A DNA stretch of 64,000 nt from JACVRW01 sp963837445 (GTDB taxonomy: Bacteria; Actinomycetota; Thermoleophilia; Solirubrobacterales; Thermoleophilaceae): the NCBI GenBank assembly GCA_963837445.1, contig CAWINK010000016.1, positions 310,001 to 374,000 of the forward strand, read 5' to 3'. Positions 37,270 through 46,347 of the stretch are shown here, in pieces; the stretch's first letter is position 1; every line of letters starts with the position of its first letter. Both the position numbers and the translations under genes were made by a program. The notes under the pieces are model-generated. The model ran no database searches. It was not told where the DNA came from and saw nothing but the letters and a program-made list of their open reading frames with translations.

Positions 37270-38483
37270 CGTTCTTCAGATCACGCTGGGTGGACGCCCC
37301 GCAGCACGTGACCGAGCTCGATTCGCACGGGCTCCCGGCCGGGTTCCGCGCCGCCGGGGTGGCGGCGGGCATCAAGCCAGAGGGCCTCGACGTGGGCGTG
37401 CTGGCATCGAGCGAGGCCGACACGGTCTCCGCCGCCCGCTTCACGAGCAACGCGCGCGTGGGAGCGCCGGTGATGGTCTCGCGCGAGGCCGCCCTCGACC
37501 GCCTGCGTGCCGTGGTGGCCAACTCCGGCGGCTCGAACGTCGGCGACGGCCCGCGCGGCGTGGAGACCGCGCTCGCCATGCAGGCGGCCGCCGCGGAGGA
37601 GCTCGGCGTGGAGGCCGGGCAGGTGGCGGTGGCCTCGACCGGGGTGATCGGGGCGGAGCTGCCCCGTGACCCGGTGGTAGGCGGCGTGCGCGCGGCCTGC
37701 GGCGCGCTCGGCGACGACGCCGACGACTTCTCCCAGGCGATCCTCTCGAGCGACGCCGCGCCGAAGCGGGCCTGCCTGGAGGTGAAGCTGCCCTCCGGCC
37801 CCGTCCGGCTGGCGGCACAGGCCAAGGGGGCCGGAATGATCTCGCCGCGCTACGCCACGATGTTCTGCTTCATCCAGACGGACGCCGCGCTCGAGGAGCA
37901 CACGCTCGACCTGCTCACCGGGGTGTGCGTGCAGCGCTCGTTCGACCGCATCAGCGTGGACGGCCAGCTCTCCACGAGCGACACGGTGGTGGCGCTCGCG
38001 AACGGCGCCTCGGGCGTGCGGATCGAGCCGGAGTCGCCCGACGAGCTGGCGCTCGGCGAGGCGCTCGACGCCCTGCTGCGCCAGCTCGCGCTCGAGATCG
38101 TGCACGACGGCGAGGGCGCCCGGCGCGTGGGCCGCGTGGTCGTGAGCGGCCGTCCGGACGCGGTGGAGCCGGTGGCGCGCTCGATCGCCAACTCCCCGCT
38201 GGTCAAGAGCGCGCTCCACGGCGGCGACCCCAACTTCGGCCGCATCCTGCAGGCGGCCGGCCAGGTCTGGCCGCCGGGCGAGCCGTTCGTGGTGGACCTC
38301 GAGATAGAGGGACACCAGGTGCTCTCCGCCGGCGACGTGGTCGAGCCCGCGCCGGCCGAGCTCGTGAGCGGGGCCGAGATCGAGTACGTGCTCACGATGC
38401 CCGGCGAGGGCGGCCAGACCGAGGTCTTCTTCTCAGACCTCAGCCCCGACTACGTCAACTACAACGCGGACTACACCTCATGA
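37266..38483 (+). CDS. argJ: Glutamate N-acetyltransferase / ornithine acetyltransferase
   Basis: ArgJ transfers acetyl from N-acetylornithine to glutamate, recycling the acetyl group. 405 residues, full length. ASTGVIGAELPRD is the oxyanion-hole region, and GAGMISPRYATMFCF contains the ATM site where self-cleavage frees the nucleophilic threonine (about residue 197). The end is the conserved VNYNADYTS. Whether it is bifunctional (also using acetyl-CoA) cannot be read from sequence. It overlaps argC and argB by 4 nt each. Confidence 0.96.
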   Translation: MTFFRSRWVDAPQHVTELDSHGLPAGFRAAGVAAGIKPEGLDVGVLASSEADTVSAARFTSNARVGAPVMVSREAALDRLRAVVANSGGSNVGDGPRGVETALAMQAAAAEELGVEAGQVAVASTGVIGAELPRDPVVGGVRAACGALGDDADDFSQAILSSDAAPKRACLEVKLPSGPVRLAAQAKGAGMISPRYATMFCFIQTDAALEEHTLDLLTGVCVQRSFDRISVDGQLSTSDTVVALANGASGVRIEPESPDELALGEALDALLRQLALEIVHDGEGARRVGRVVVSGRPDAVEPVARSIANSPLVKSALHGGDPNFGRILQAAGQVWPPGEPFVVDLEIEGHQVLSAGDVVEPAPAELVSGAEIEYVLTMPGEGGQTEVFFSDLSPDYVNYNADYTS

Positions 38484-39322
38484 GAGATGTCGCAACGCTC
38501 CTCGAGGCGCTCCCGTACATCCGGGAGTTCCACGGTCAGACGGTCGTCATCAAGTACGGGGGCGCCGCCATGGTCGACCCCGAGCTGAAGGAGGAGTTCG
38601 CGCGCGACGTGGTGCTCCTCAAGTACGTCGGCATGAACCCCGTGGTCGTGCACGGCGGCGGCCCCGACATCACGACCTACATGGAGCGACTCGGCATGGA
38701 GGTGCGCTTCGTGGACGGCCTGCGCGTGTCCGACGAGGCCACCGTAGAGGTGGCGAAGATGGTGCTGGTCGGCAAGCAGAACAAGGACATCGTGCTCGGC
38801 ATCAACCGCCACGGCCAGCCGGCGGTCGGCCTCTGTGGCGACGACGGCCGCCTCTTCACGGTGAAGAAGCGGCTGGCCGGCGGCGAGACCGACATCGGCT
38901 TCGTGGGCGACATCGCGACCGTGGACGTGGACGTGCTGCTCCACATCGCCGAGGACTACATCCCGGTGGTCGCCTCCGTGGGGGCCGACACCGAGGGCAG
39001 GTCGTACAACGTGAACGCGGACGCCGCGGCGGCCGCGGTGGCCGAGGCACTGGGCGCTTTCAAGCTCGTCTTCCTCACCGACGTGGAGGGCTGGCGCGCG
39101 GACCCCGACGATCCCGCCAGCCGCATCTCGGAGGCCACCGCGCAGGAGGTGCGCGAGAAGCTGCCGGAGGTGAGCGGCGGCATGCGCCCGAAGCTCGAGG
39201 CCGCGGTGCACGCGCTCGAGTCCGGCGTTGGGAACGCCCACATCCTCGACGGCCGTCAGCCGCACTCGCTGCTGCTCGAGCTGTTCACCGACGAGGGAAG
39301 CGGCACGAAGCTGTGGCCCTAG
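38480..39322 (+). CDS. argB: N-acetylglutamate kinase
   Basis: Second step of arginine synthesis, usually the arginine-feedback point. 280 residues. VVIKYGGAAMVDPELKEEFA holds the catalytic lysine and glycine loop, NPVVVHGGGPDITTYMERLG the substrate loop, and DVEGWRADPDD with SGGMRPKLEAAVHAL the ATP-binding end. The N-terminal helix MRDVATLLEALPYIREFHGQ is the type linked to hexameric, arginine-sensitive enzymes, so feedback inhibition is likely. ATGA overlap with argJ; 10 nt overlap with argD. Confidence 0.96.
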   Translation: MRDVATLLEALPYIREFHGQTVVIKYGGAAMVDPELKEEFARDVVLLKYVGMNPVVVHGGGPDITTYMERLGMEVRFVDGLRVSDEATVEVAKMVLVGKQNKDIVLGINRHGQPAVGLCGDDGRLFTVKKRLAGGETDIGFVGDIATVDVDVLLHIAEDYIPVVASVGADTEGRSYNVNADAAAAAVAEALGAFKLVFLTDVEGWRADPDDPASRISEATAQEVREKLPEVSGGMRPKLEAAVHALESGVGNAHILDGRQPHSLLLELFTDEGSGTKLWP

Positions 39323-40461
39323 CGGAGCTCCAGGCCCTCGAGCGCGACGCGCTCATGAACACCTATGCGCGCAATCCCGTGGAGTTCGTGCGCGGAGAGG
39401 GCACCCGGCTCTGGGACGACGAGGGGAACGAGTACCTCGATTTCCTCACCGGAATATCGGTCGCCCAGCTCGGCCACTGCCACCCGCGCGTGGTGGAGGC
39501 CGTCCGCGAGCAGGCCGGGCGGCTCATGCACGTCGGCAATCTGTTCTACACCGAGCCTGGAGTGCGCCTGGCGAAGCGACTGGCCGACCTCTCGCTCGGC
39601 GGTCGCGTGTTTCTCTGCAACTCCGGCGCGGAGGCGATCGAGTGCGCGCTCAAGGTCGCCCGCAAGCGACGCACCGGCGGCGAGTTCGTGGTCACGGAGG
39701 GCGGATTCCACGGGCGCACGATGGGTGCGCTCTCGGCAACGCCGCAGGAGTCGAAGCAGGCGCCGTTCGCCCCGCTGGTGCCGGGCTTCCGGGTGGTGCC
39801 ACGGGGCGACGTGGTGGCGCTGCGCGCCGCGGTGAGCGAGCGCACCGCCGCGGTCCTGCTCGAGCCGATCCAGGGCGAGTCGGGGATCCACCCGCTCGAG
39901 CCCGAGCTGCTCCGCGCCGCCCGTGCGGCGTGCCACGAGCACGGCGCGCTCCTGATCTTCGACGAGATCCAGTGCGGCAACGGCCGCACCGGCACGCTCT
40001 GGGCGCACCAGCAGCTCGGCGTCACGCCAGACGTGATGACCGTGGCGAAGGGCCTCGGCGGCGGGCTCCCCGTGGGCGCCTGCATCACGAACCCCGACGC
40101 CGCCGGCGTGCTCGAGCTCGGCGACCACGGCTCCACGTTCGCCGGCGGCCCCGTGATCGCCGCCGCGGCGAACGCGGTGCTCGACGTGCTCACCGAGCCG
40201 GGCTTCCTGGGGACCGTGACCGGACGCGGAGATCGGCTCACCGCCGGGCTGCGCGATCTCGGTCTCGAGCCCCGCGGCCTCGGGTTGATGGTCGGGTTCG
40301 ACCTGCCGGACGCCCCGGAGGCGGCGCGCCGGCTGCTGCTCGACGAGCGGCTCGTGGTGCACGCCACCGGGCCCGACACGATCCGGCTGCTTCCGCCGCT
40401 CACGGTCTCCGAGGAAGAGGTCGACGAGGCCGTGCGCCGGGTGGGCGCGGTGCTTCACTAG
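39313..40461 (+). CDS. argD: Acetylornithine aminotransferase
   Basis: PLP enzyme converting N-acetylglutamate semialdehyde to N-acetylornithine. 382 residues. FLCNSGAEAIECALKVARKR, the PLP-aspartate region LLIFDEIQCGNGRTGTLWAH and the Schiff-base lysine in TVAKGLGGGLPVGA (about residue 247) identify the class III subgroup. The GTG start overlaps argB. A TAGGGT hexamer spans its stop codon and may drive argG. Confidence 0.95.
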   Translation: MALAELQALERDALMNTYARNPVEFVRGEGTRLWDDEGNEYLDFLTGISVAQLGHCHPRVVEAVREQAGRLMHVGNLFYTEPGVRLAKRLADLSLGGRVFLCNSGAEAIECALKVARKRRTGGEFVVTEGGFHGRTMGALSATPQESKQAPFAPLVPGFRVVPRGDVVALRAAVSERTAAVLLEPIQGESGIHPLEPELLRAARAACHEHGALLIFDEIQCGNGRTGTLWAHQQLGVTPDVMTVAKGLGGGLPVGACITNPDAAGVLELGDHGSTFAGGPVIAAAANAVLDVLTEPGFLGTVTGRGDRLTAGLRDLGLEPRGLGLMVGFDLPDAPEAARRLLLDERLVVHATGPDTIRLLPPLTVSEEEVDEAVRRVGAVLH

Positions 40462-40473
40462 GGTGCGCGCGCG

Positions 40474-41742
40474 ATGGCCGACGACCGCCACACGCTGATC
40501 AAGACGGCGTCCTACGAGGCGGAGCCCGGCGAGGTCGGGCGCGTCCTCCTCCTGTACTCCGGCGGGCTCGACACCAGCGTGATGCTGAAGTGGATCCAGG
40601 ACGAGTACGAGGCCGAGGTCGTGGCCCTCACGGTGAACCTCGGGCAGCCCGGGGAGGACTACGACGTGGTGAAGGGCAAGGCGCTCCAGCTCGGCGCGCT
40701 CGACTGCCACGTGGTCGACGCCCGCGAGGAGTTCGCCCGCGACTACGTGGCCCCGGCCATCAAGGCGAACGCGCTCTACGGCGGCGGCTATCCGCTGTTC
40801 ACGGCTCTGGGACGCCCGCTGATCGCCAGGCTGGCCGTGGAGTACGCCCAGAAGGCCGGCTGCGACACGATCGCGCACGGGTGCACCGGCAAGGGCAACG
40901 ATCAGGTCCGGATCGAGTCGACCGTGATCGCCCTCGATCCGAACATGAAGATCATCGCGCCGGTGCGCGGCTGGCAGATGGGCCGCGAGGAGGAGATCGC
41001 CTACGCGCGCCAGCACGGCATTCCCGTGAAGGGGGGGACCGAGACGCCGCCCTATTCGATCGACGACAACCTCTGGGGCCGCTCCTCCGAGGGCGGGCCG
41101 ATCGAGGACCTCGAGGAGCCGCCGCACGACGACGTGTTCCAGCTGGTCACGCGCCCGGAGGAGGCGCCGGACGAGCCCCAGGACGTGACCGTGGGCTTCG
41201 AGCGCGGCGTTCCCGTGTCGCTGGACGGCGAGGCGCTCGGGCTCGTGGAGCTGCTGGAGCGGGCCGGCGAGCTCGGCGCCCGCCACGGCGTGGGCATCGT
41301 GGACCACATCGAGGACCGGATCGTGGGACTGAAGGTGCGCGACCTCTACGAGGTGCCGGCCGCCGCAATCATCCTGCCGGCCCACAAGGAGCTCGAGAAG
41401 CTGGTCGGGACGATCCACCAGAACAACTTCAAGCCGCACCTCGACGACCACTGGGCCTACCTCGTCTACGCGGGGCTCTGGTACGAGCCGCTGCTCTCGG
41501 ATCTGAACGCCCTGATGAACGCGGTGAACGAGCAGGTGACCGGCGAGATCACCATGCGGCTCTACAAGGGCAGCGCCCGGCCGGTGGCGCGGCGCTCGCC
41601 CAACTCGCTCTACGACGCGGACCTTGCCGGCTTCGGCGAATCCGGCGGGCTGTTCTCGCAGCAGGCGAGCCCGGGGTTCATCGAGCTGTGGTCGCTCCAG
41701 TCGCGGATGGCGTACAACGTGCGCAACCGTCGCTCGAAGTAA
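40474..41742 (+). CDS. argG: Argininosuccinate synthase
   Basis: Condenses citrulline and aspartate using ATP. 422 residues, slightly longer than the common 400. The PP-loop LLLYSGGLDTSVMLKWIQDE is near residues 25-44. Other landmarks are YPLFTALGRPLIA, HGCTGKGNDQVRIE and RIVGLKVRDLYEVPAAAIIL. Unlike the usual argCJBDFRGH order, argF and argR are absent between argD and argG, and argH does not follow. TAGGGT at 40459-40464 lies 9 nt before the ATG, so argG may have its own leaderless promoter. Confidence 0.96.
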   Translation: MADDRHTLIKTASYEAEPGEVGRVLLLYSGGLDTSVMLKWIQDEYEAEVVALTVNLGQPGEDYDVVKGKALQLGALDCHVVDAREEFARDYVAPAIKANALYGGGYPLFTALGRPLIARLAVEYAQKAGCDTIAHGCTGKGNDQVRIESTVIALDPNMKIIAPVRGWQMGREEEIAYARQHGIPVKGGTETPPYSIDDNLWGRSSEGGPIEDLEEPPHDDVFQLVTRPEEAPDEPQDVTVGFERGVPVSLDGEALGLVELLERAGELGARHGVGIVDHIEDRIVGLKVRDLYEVPAAAIILPAHKELEKLVGTIHQNNFKPHLDDHWAYLVYAGLWYEPLLSDLNALMNAVNEQVTGEITMRLYKGSARPVARRSPNSLYDADLAGFGESGGLFSQQASPGFIELWSLQSRMAYNVRNRRSK

Positions 41743-41747
41743 AAGGC

Positions 41748-41777
41748 TTGCGCTTCGGCCCATTTCGCACGTAGGCT
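41748..41777 (+). promoter_or_regulatory. Promoter TTGCGC-18-TAGGCT
   Basis: TTGCGC (41748-41753), an 18-nt spacer and TAGGCT (41772-41777), 8 nt before the GTG at 41786. This is one of the better two-box promoters in the window and lies just after the argG stop. Confidence 0.55.
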
Positions 41778-41785
41778 GGCCGTTC

Positions 41786-42409
41786 GTGTCCAGCACCGAA
41801 GTCATCGACTCATACCTGCGCGGTGAGATAAGCCGCCGCACGCTCATCCGTCGCCTCGTGGCGGTGGGCGTGTCCATGAGCGCGGCAGTGGCTTACTCGG
41901 AGCTGCTGCGCCCGGCGTGGGCGTTCGCGTCGCACGAGTGCACGGACGAGTTCTACGACCTGCACGGCTTCTATGGGGACTGTGGCGACCACAACACGAA
42001 CACGCCTCCCCTGGTACAGAACCCGGTTCCGGTGGACCCCACCCCGACGCCGGACACCACTCGGCCAACAATTGGGATGAAGGTCTCCAAGCTGAGCCTC
42101 GCGTCGCTGCTCGTAACGGGCCGCCTCGTCGTGCGCTTCACGTCGAACGAGGCCGGCTCGGTGGGCTTCACCGTCACGACCACGGTGGCGGGCCGCTCGG
42201 CGGCCGCCGAGGCTGCTCGCAGCGTGCTTGTGGCTCGCGGCTCCGCGACCTTTGCTCGTCCCGGCACGAAGCGGGTGAGGCTCAAGCTGACGCGCGCCGG
42301 GCGCAAGGCCCTCAAGAAGCGCCGGCGGGCGACGCTGAAGGTCAGGGCCCGAGCCGTGGACGCGTCCGGCAACGCGCGCGTGCGCGTGCTCAGCCTCAAG
42401 CTGCGCTGA
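41786..42409 (+). CDS. Secreted hypothetical protein (possible Tat substrate)
   Basis: 207 residues. The N-terminus SSTEVIDSYLRGEISRRTLI has an RRTLIRRL basic stretch ahead of a hydrophobic segment (VAVGVSMSAAVAYSELL), reminiscent of a Tat signal. A short Cys/His-containing region (HECTDEFYDLHGFYGDCGDH) and a Pro/Thr linker (PVDPTPTPDTTRPT) lead to a beta domain rich in Arg/Lys (RLKLTRAGRKALKKRRRATL). This C-terminal module recurs in secreted proteins of this lineage as I know them. No enzymatic motif. The gene is convergent and overlaps the giant fusion gene by 14 nt. Confidence 0.75.
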   Translation: MSSTEVIDSYLRGEISRRTLIRRLVAVGVSMSAAVAYSELLRPAWAFASHECTDEFYDLHGFYGDCGDHNTNTPPLVQNPVPVDPTPTPDTTRPTIGMKVSKLSLASLLVTGRLVVRFTSNEAGSVGFTVTTTVAGRSAAAEAARSVLVARGSATFARPGTKRVRLKLTRAGRKALKKRRRATLKVRARAVDASGNARVRVLSLKLR

Positions 42410-45400
42410 CGAACGCCTCGTCGGCGAGCTTGGTAACTGCGAACAGCCGCTCCACCACGCGCAGGGCGTCTCCGCCCGGATCCGGAAGGCGCCAGAACGA
42501 CACGCCGCGCAGACCCATGGCCCGGACGAGGTCGAGCTTCGCCGTCAGGGAGCGCTCGTCCTCGAGCCAGACGACGTGGTCGCACCCGACGTCGTCCTGG
42601 TAGCGGAAGCTGGGGCTCTCGTACTCGGCGTCGTACGTGATGTCCGCTCCCTCGCGCGCGGCAAGGGCAAGCGCCTCCGCGAGACCGAGCCGGCGGGCTC
42701 GCCCGGAACCCGGTAGGTGGGGCAGCGTCCAGTCGTAGCCGTAGAGCGGTATGCCGAGCAGGAGCTTCTCGCGCGGGATCTCCTGGACCGCGTAGCGCAG
42801 GACCTCGCGGATGTGGTTGAGCGGCGCCACCGGCGCCGGCGGCCCGCCGCGGTGACCCCACTCATACGCCATTACCACCACCCGGTCGGCCAGCTCGCCG
42901 TGCACCCGGTAGTCGTGAGCGCCGTGCCAGATGCCCCCCTGGGCGGCGTTCTTCTTCGGCGCCACCGCGGTCACAAGCATCCGGCCATCGGCGTGCTGTC
43001 GCTCGCCTGCGAGGCGCAGAAAGCCGGCGAAGCGGTCGCGGTCCTCCGGGCGCAGCCGCTCGAAGTCCACGCTCAACCCGGCGTACCCGCGCTCTGCGCA
43101 GAGTCGGGTCACCTCGTCGAGCAGGCGGTCCTGCGCGTCGAGCCGGTCGAGCAGCGCCGCCGCGGCCTCCGTGTCGAACGCCCCGTTCGCGGTGGTGTTG
43201 GTCAGCACGAGCAGCGGCGCAGCGCCGCCCAGGCCGGCGGCCGCGCGCAGCTCGGAGTCGTCGGGTGAGGCGATCTCGCCGTCGGCCAGGGCTCTGTGGG
43301 AGAAGGCCGATGCATACGTGAGGAGGTCAGCCGCCATCGCGAAGTCCGCTGCGTTCGCGTCGTCACGCGCAACCGCCGATGGCAGCACGTATGCGTTCAC
43401 CTCGATCTCGGTGGGGAAGCGCTCGGCGCTGCCGCGCGGGGCGCGGCGCGCACCTCCCGCCGGGGCGCCCTCGCCGGGGCCGATGAGGATGCGCCAGCGC
43501 CCACGCGCCGGGCGCAGGAGCTCCACCCACGCGCCCACGAGCGCCGCGAACGCCCCGGCCGCGATCAGCGGCCGGCTGCGCCGGTACTCCGGCAGGAGCT
43601 CACCGCCCCAGCGCTCGACGCTGCGGGCGACCGTGCCCAGGCGGCGCTTCAGGTAGCGCACGCCGAAGGGGCCAATGGTCCGCGCTACAAGGCGCCCGCG
43701 GCGCCGGTGTTCGTCCAGCAGGATCCGGCCGAGGCCCCGGCCGCGCTGGAAGTGGTGGCGAAGCAGCCGCAGCGGGTTGGTGCAGCGGCTGTGGTGCACG
43801 ATCGTCACGTCGCTGGCCCGGTAACCCACGAGCCCTCGGCGCGTGAGCTCGACGTTCACGACGGTGTCCTCGCCGGCGCGCATGTCCTCGGGGAAGCCGT
43901 CGACCGCCACCAGATGGTCGCGGATGTACGAGCAGTGCGCGGGTGGTCCGGTGAGCTGCCCAGACGGCCGCCCCGGCAGGACGCTCGAGTGATCGAGGAA
44001 GTAGCTCGCCCAGCCCGAGCGGGTGGGGGTGCCGTTCAGCGTCGTGCCGGTGACCAGCGGGTGACCGAGCTGATGCGCCCTGATGCGGGCGGCGAGGCTT
44101 CCCGGCGGCAGCTCCACGTGCGACCCCGGGAAGGAGACGAACTCGCCCCGGGCCTCGTGCAGTCCGGCGTTTCGCGCCCTGCCCGGCAGCGCGTGCTCGC
44201 CGAGGTCGATCAGCGTCACGTCGGGGAAGCGCTCGCGAATGATCGAGGCCGTGCTGTCTGTGCCGCTCACGGCCACGATGACCTCGAACGGCTCTGGGCA
44301 GTCCTGCTCGACGACCGCACGAACGACCCGCTCGATCCGGTCCTCGTCGTTGCGCGAGATCACGACCGCGGAGAGGACCGGACCGTCGAGGTCGACGGCC
44401 GGCGGGTCGGGCACGACCGGGAGCCCCGGCTGACGCGGCTGCCAGCGCCGCGCGTCGTCGTCCGCCGCCGCGAGCAGGTTGGTGTAGTCGGCCTGGAACT
44501 CGTTGCCGGGGTCCGCCTCCACATACTTCGCGAAGCGCGCCTCGCGCCGCTTCTCGTCCATGCCGCCGAGGTGCTGGATGCGCAGGGTCGTGTCCACGAA
44601 GCGCCGCCGGTCGATGCTGGTGGGCACCGGCACGAAGTGCAGACGCTGCTCGGAGAATTGCTGCCCGGGTGCATAGGCGAACAGCCGGTACACCCAGAGG
44701 CTGTCCAGGTCGAAGTGCTCGAGGTCTCCGACCATCCGGCAGACGCGGAAGCCGTACGCCACGTCCGGCTGCGCCGCGCTGGCCACGAACTCGCGAAGCG
44801 CAGCGGCATCGGCGGCGTCGATGCGCTCGTCGGCGTCGAGGGAGATGATCCAGTCAGGCTCGAGCGTCGCGGCAGCGTCGAGCAGCCGGTTGCGGTTGCC
44901 GGCGTCGTCCCAGCCGGCGTACGACTCACGCGGCGGGTTGACGAGCACGGTCTGGACGAGCGGCTCGCGGTCGAGCAACTCACGCGTTTCGTCGGTGCTG
45001 CCGTCGTCGAGCGCCACGACCGCGTCCGCGAACCGCCTCGCGGACTCGAACCAGCCCGGCAGGTCACGAGCGGCGTTGCGGGCCGGAAGCAGGCACACCA
45101 CCCGGCCTGGGCGCCCGCCGGCGCTCGTGGACAGCACGGGCAGATCGGGGTCACGGGCCTGCCACACGGGAAGCTCGCCAGGGGGCCGCGCGGAGAGGTG
45201 TCCGAAGTCGGTCGGCCAGCGGCGGTCGGGGTCGGCCTCCCGGTACTTCGCCAGCCGCCGCTCGAGCCGCTCCTCGGACCCGGCTCCGAGATGGCGCAGC
45301 CGCAGGGTGGTGCGGATCCAGGCCGCATGCGGGACGTCGGTCGGGACCGGATTGAAATGGAGCCGCTGCTCGGGGAAGCGCTGACCCGGGCGCCATGCGA

Positions 45401-46310
45401 ACACCCGGTAGACCCAGGTGGAGCGCGGGTCGTAGCGGTCGCTGTCCCACATCCTGAAGTGCTGGAGCCCGTACGCGCACGCGGGTATCGCGTCGGTGGC
45501 GAGAAACTGCCGCAGCGCGGTGGCGTCGCCTGAGTCCATCCGCTCGTCGGCGTCGAGCGAGATGACCCAGTCGGGCGCGAGCTCGCCGGCGGCGTCGAGC
45601 AGGCGGTTGCGGTTCTCGGCATCGTCCCAGCCCTCGTACGACTCCCGCATCGGGTTGTCCAGGAGCGCCTGCACGAGCGGCGACGCCTCGAGCAGCTCCC
45701 GGGTCGCGTCCGTGCTGCCGTCGTCGAGCGCCACGATGGTGTCGCAGACCGCGGCCGCCGACTCGAGGAACGCCGGCAGGTCGTGGCCGGCGTTGCGGGC
45801 GGGGAGGAGGCAGGCCACCAGCGGCTCGCCCGCCAACTCGATGATCCGGTCGACGTCCAGGTTCCCCGGGCACTCCTTGCCGGCGAAGAGCTCACGGTGG
45901 CCGACCACGTGATCGCGGTCGAGCGGGATCGTCCATGCCCGTGCGGCCCGGCGCACGAGCCACGCCCCGGTGCGGTACTGGCGGTCCGTGCGCGCCACTC
46001 CGAGCGGGTCGCCGCCGTCCTCGAACTCGATCCCGATCGTGTGGAGGTTGGGGTCCTCGCCGCTGTAGAGCGCAGTGGTCGGGTCAGCCACCCGGCCGGC
46101 GTGCCGGGCCGTGTCCGCCTCGTCCACGAACTGCGCGATCCGCCCGTCGAGCCCCACGAGGTAATGGGCGCTCACCTCGCTCTCCGGGGCGGCGAACCAG
46201 TGGACGGTCGAGTCGAAGCTGCCGACGTTCGTGTGCAGCACGATGCCGGTCGGACGTCGCCCGCGCCGTCCGCGCTCGTAATGTGCAGCGTGCCGCAGTT
46301 CGATCCGCAT
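42396..46310 (-). CDS. Amidase - GT2 - GT2 - GT2 - TM - GH18-like multidomain protein
   Basis: Single open frame of about 1,304 residues. Residues 1-160: Amidase_2/PGRP-like domain with GIVLHTNVGSFDSTVHW, VVGHRELF and KECPG as zinc ligands. Residues 163-395 and 402-635: two closely related GT2 glycosyltransferases, each with LLPARNA, VALDDGSTD and ISLDADER (DxD). Residues 643-860: a third GT2 (VLSAVVISRNDEDRIERVVR) whose DxD is replaced by PGSHVE. A single TM-like helix lies near 912-932. Residues 965-1300: GH18/YaaH-like barrel with YAGLSVDFERL (D1082, E1084), VVVMAYEWG and LLGIPLYGYDW. It suggests a membrane enzyme of cell-wall or glycan metabolism. Start uncertain (46310 or 46349); no SD seen. 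Confidence 0.85.
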   Translation of the reverse strand: MRIELRHAAHYERGRRGRRPTGIVLHTNVGSFDSTVHWFAAPESEVSAHYLVGLDGRIAQFVDEADTARHAGRVADPTTALYSGEDPNLHTIGIEFEDGGDPLGVARTDRQYRTGAWLVRRAARAWTIPLDRDHVVGHRELFAGKECPGNLDVDRIIELAGEPLVACLLPARNAGHDLPAFLESAAAVCDTIVALDDGSTDATRELLEASPLVQALLDNPMRESYEGWDDAENRNRLLDAAGELAPDWVISLDADERMDSGDATALRQFLATDAIPACAYGLQHFRMWDSDRYDPRSTWVYRVFAWRPGQRFPEQRLHFNPVPTDVPHAAWIRTTLRLRHLGAGSEERLERRLAKYREADPDRRWPTDFGHLSARPPGELPVWQARDPDLPVLSTSAGGRPGRVVCLLPARNAARDLPGWFESARRFADAVVALDDGSTDETRELLDREPLVQTVLVNPPRESYAGWDDAGNRNRLLDAAATLEPDWIISLDADERIDAADAAALREFVASAAQPDVAYGFRVCRMVGDLEHFDLDSLWVYRLFAYAPGQQFSEQRLHFVPVPTSIDRRRFVDTTLRIQHLGGMDEKRREARFAKYVEADPGNEFQADYTNLLAAADDDARRWQPRQPGLPVVPDPPAVDLDGPVLSAVVISRNDEDRIERVVRAVVEQDCPEPFEVIVAVSGTDSTASIIRERFPDVTLIDLGEHALPGRARNAGLHEARGEFVSFPGSHVELPPGSLAARIRAHQLGHPLVTGTTLNGTPTRSGWASYFLDHSSVLPGRPSGQLTGPPAHCSYIRDHLVAVDGFPEDMRAGEDTVVNVELTRRGLVGYRASDVTIVHHSRCTNPLRLLRHHFQRGRGLGRILLDEHRRRGRLVARTIGPFGVRYLKRRLGTVARSVERWGGELLPEYRRSRPLIAAGAFAALVGAWVELLRPARGRWRILIGPGEGAPAGGARRAPRGSAERFPTEIEVNAYVLPSAVARDDANAADFAMAADLLTYASAFSHRALADGEIASPDDSELRAAAGLGGAAPLLVLTNTTANGAFDTEAAAALLDRLDAQDRLLDEVTRLCAERGYAGLSVDFERLRPEDRDRFAGFLRLAGERQHADGRMLVTAVAPKKNAAQGGIWHGAHDYRVHGELADRVVVMAYEWGHRGGPPAPVAPLNHIREVLRYAVQEIPREKLLLGIPLYGYDWTLPHLPGSGRARRLGLAEALALAAREGADITYDAEYESPSFRYQDDVGCDHVVWLEDERSLTAKLDLVRAMGLRGVSFWRLPDPGGDALRVVERLFAVTKLADEAFVSAA
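44405..45824 (-). repeat. Internal tandem duplication of a GT2 module
   Basis: The segments at about 45125-45824 and 44405-45107 encode two similar 233-residue modules. Their aligned cores are LLPARNAGHDLPAFLESAAA and LLPARNAARDLPGWFESARR; both then share VALDDGSTD, RNRLLDAA, ISLDADER, and the ending FxEQRLHFxPVPT. This is an in-frame duplication inside one gene. Confidence 0.85.
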
Positions 46311-46347
46311 CGCGGGTACAACGTACGTGACCGGGGAAAGGGTCAGC

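Noticed and set aside
39319..41877. An 852-codon minus-strand frame opposite argD-argG
   Set aside because: Shadow of two well-supported arginine genes; composition is typical of antisense frames and no domain is visible.
43296..45533. A 745-codon plus-strand frame opposite the amidase-GT2-GH18 gene
   Set aside because: Antisense shadow with no motifs; the minus strand carries clear catalytic motifs in every module.
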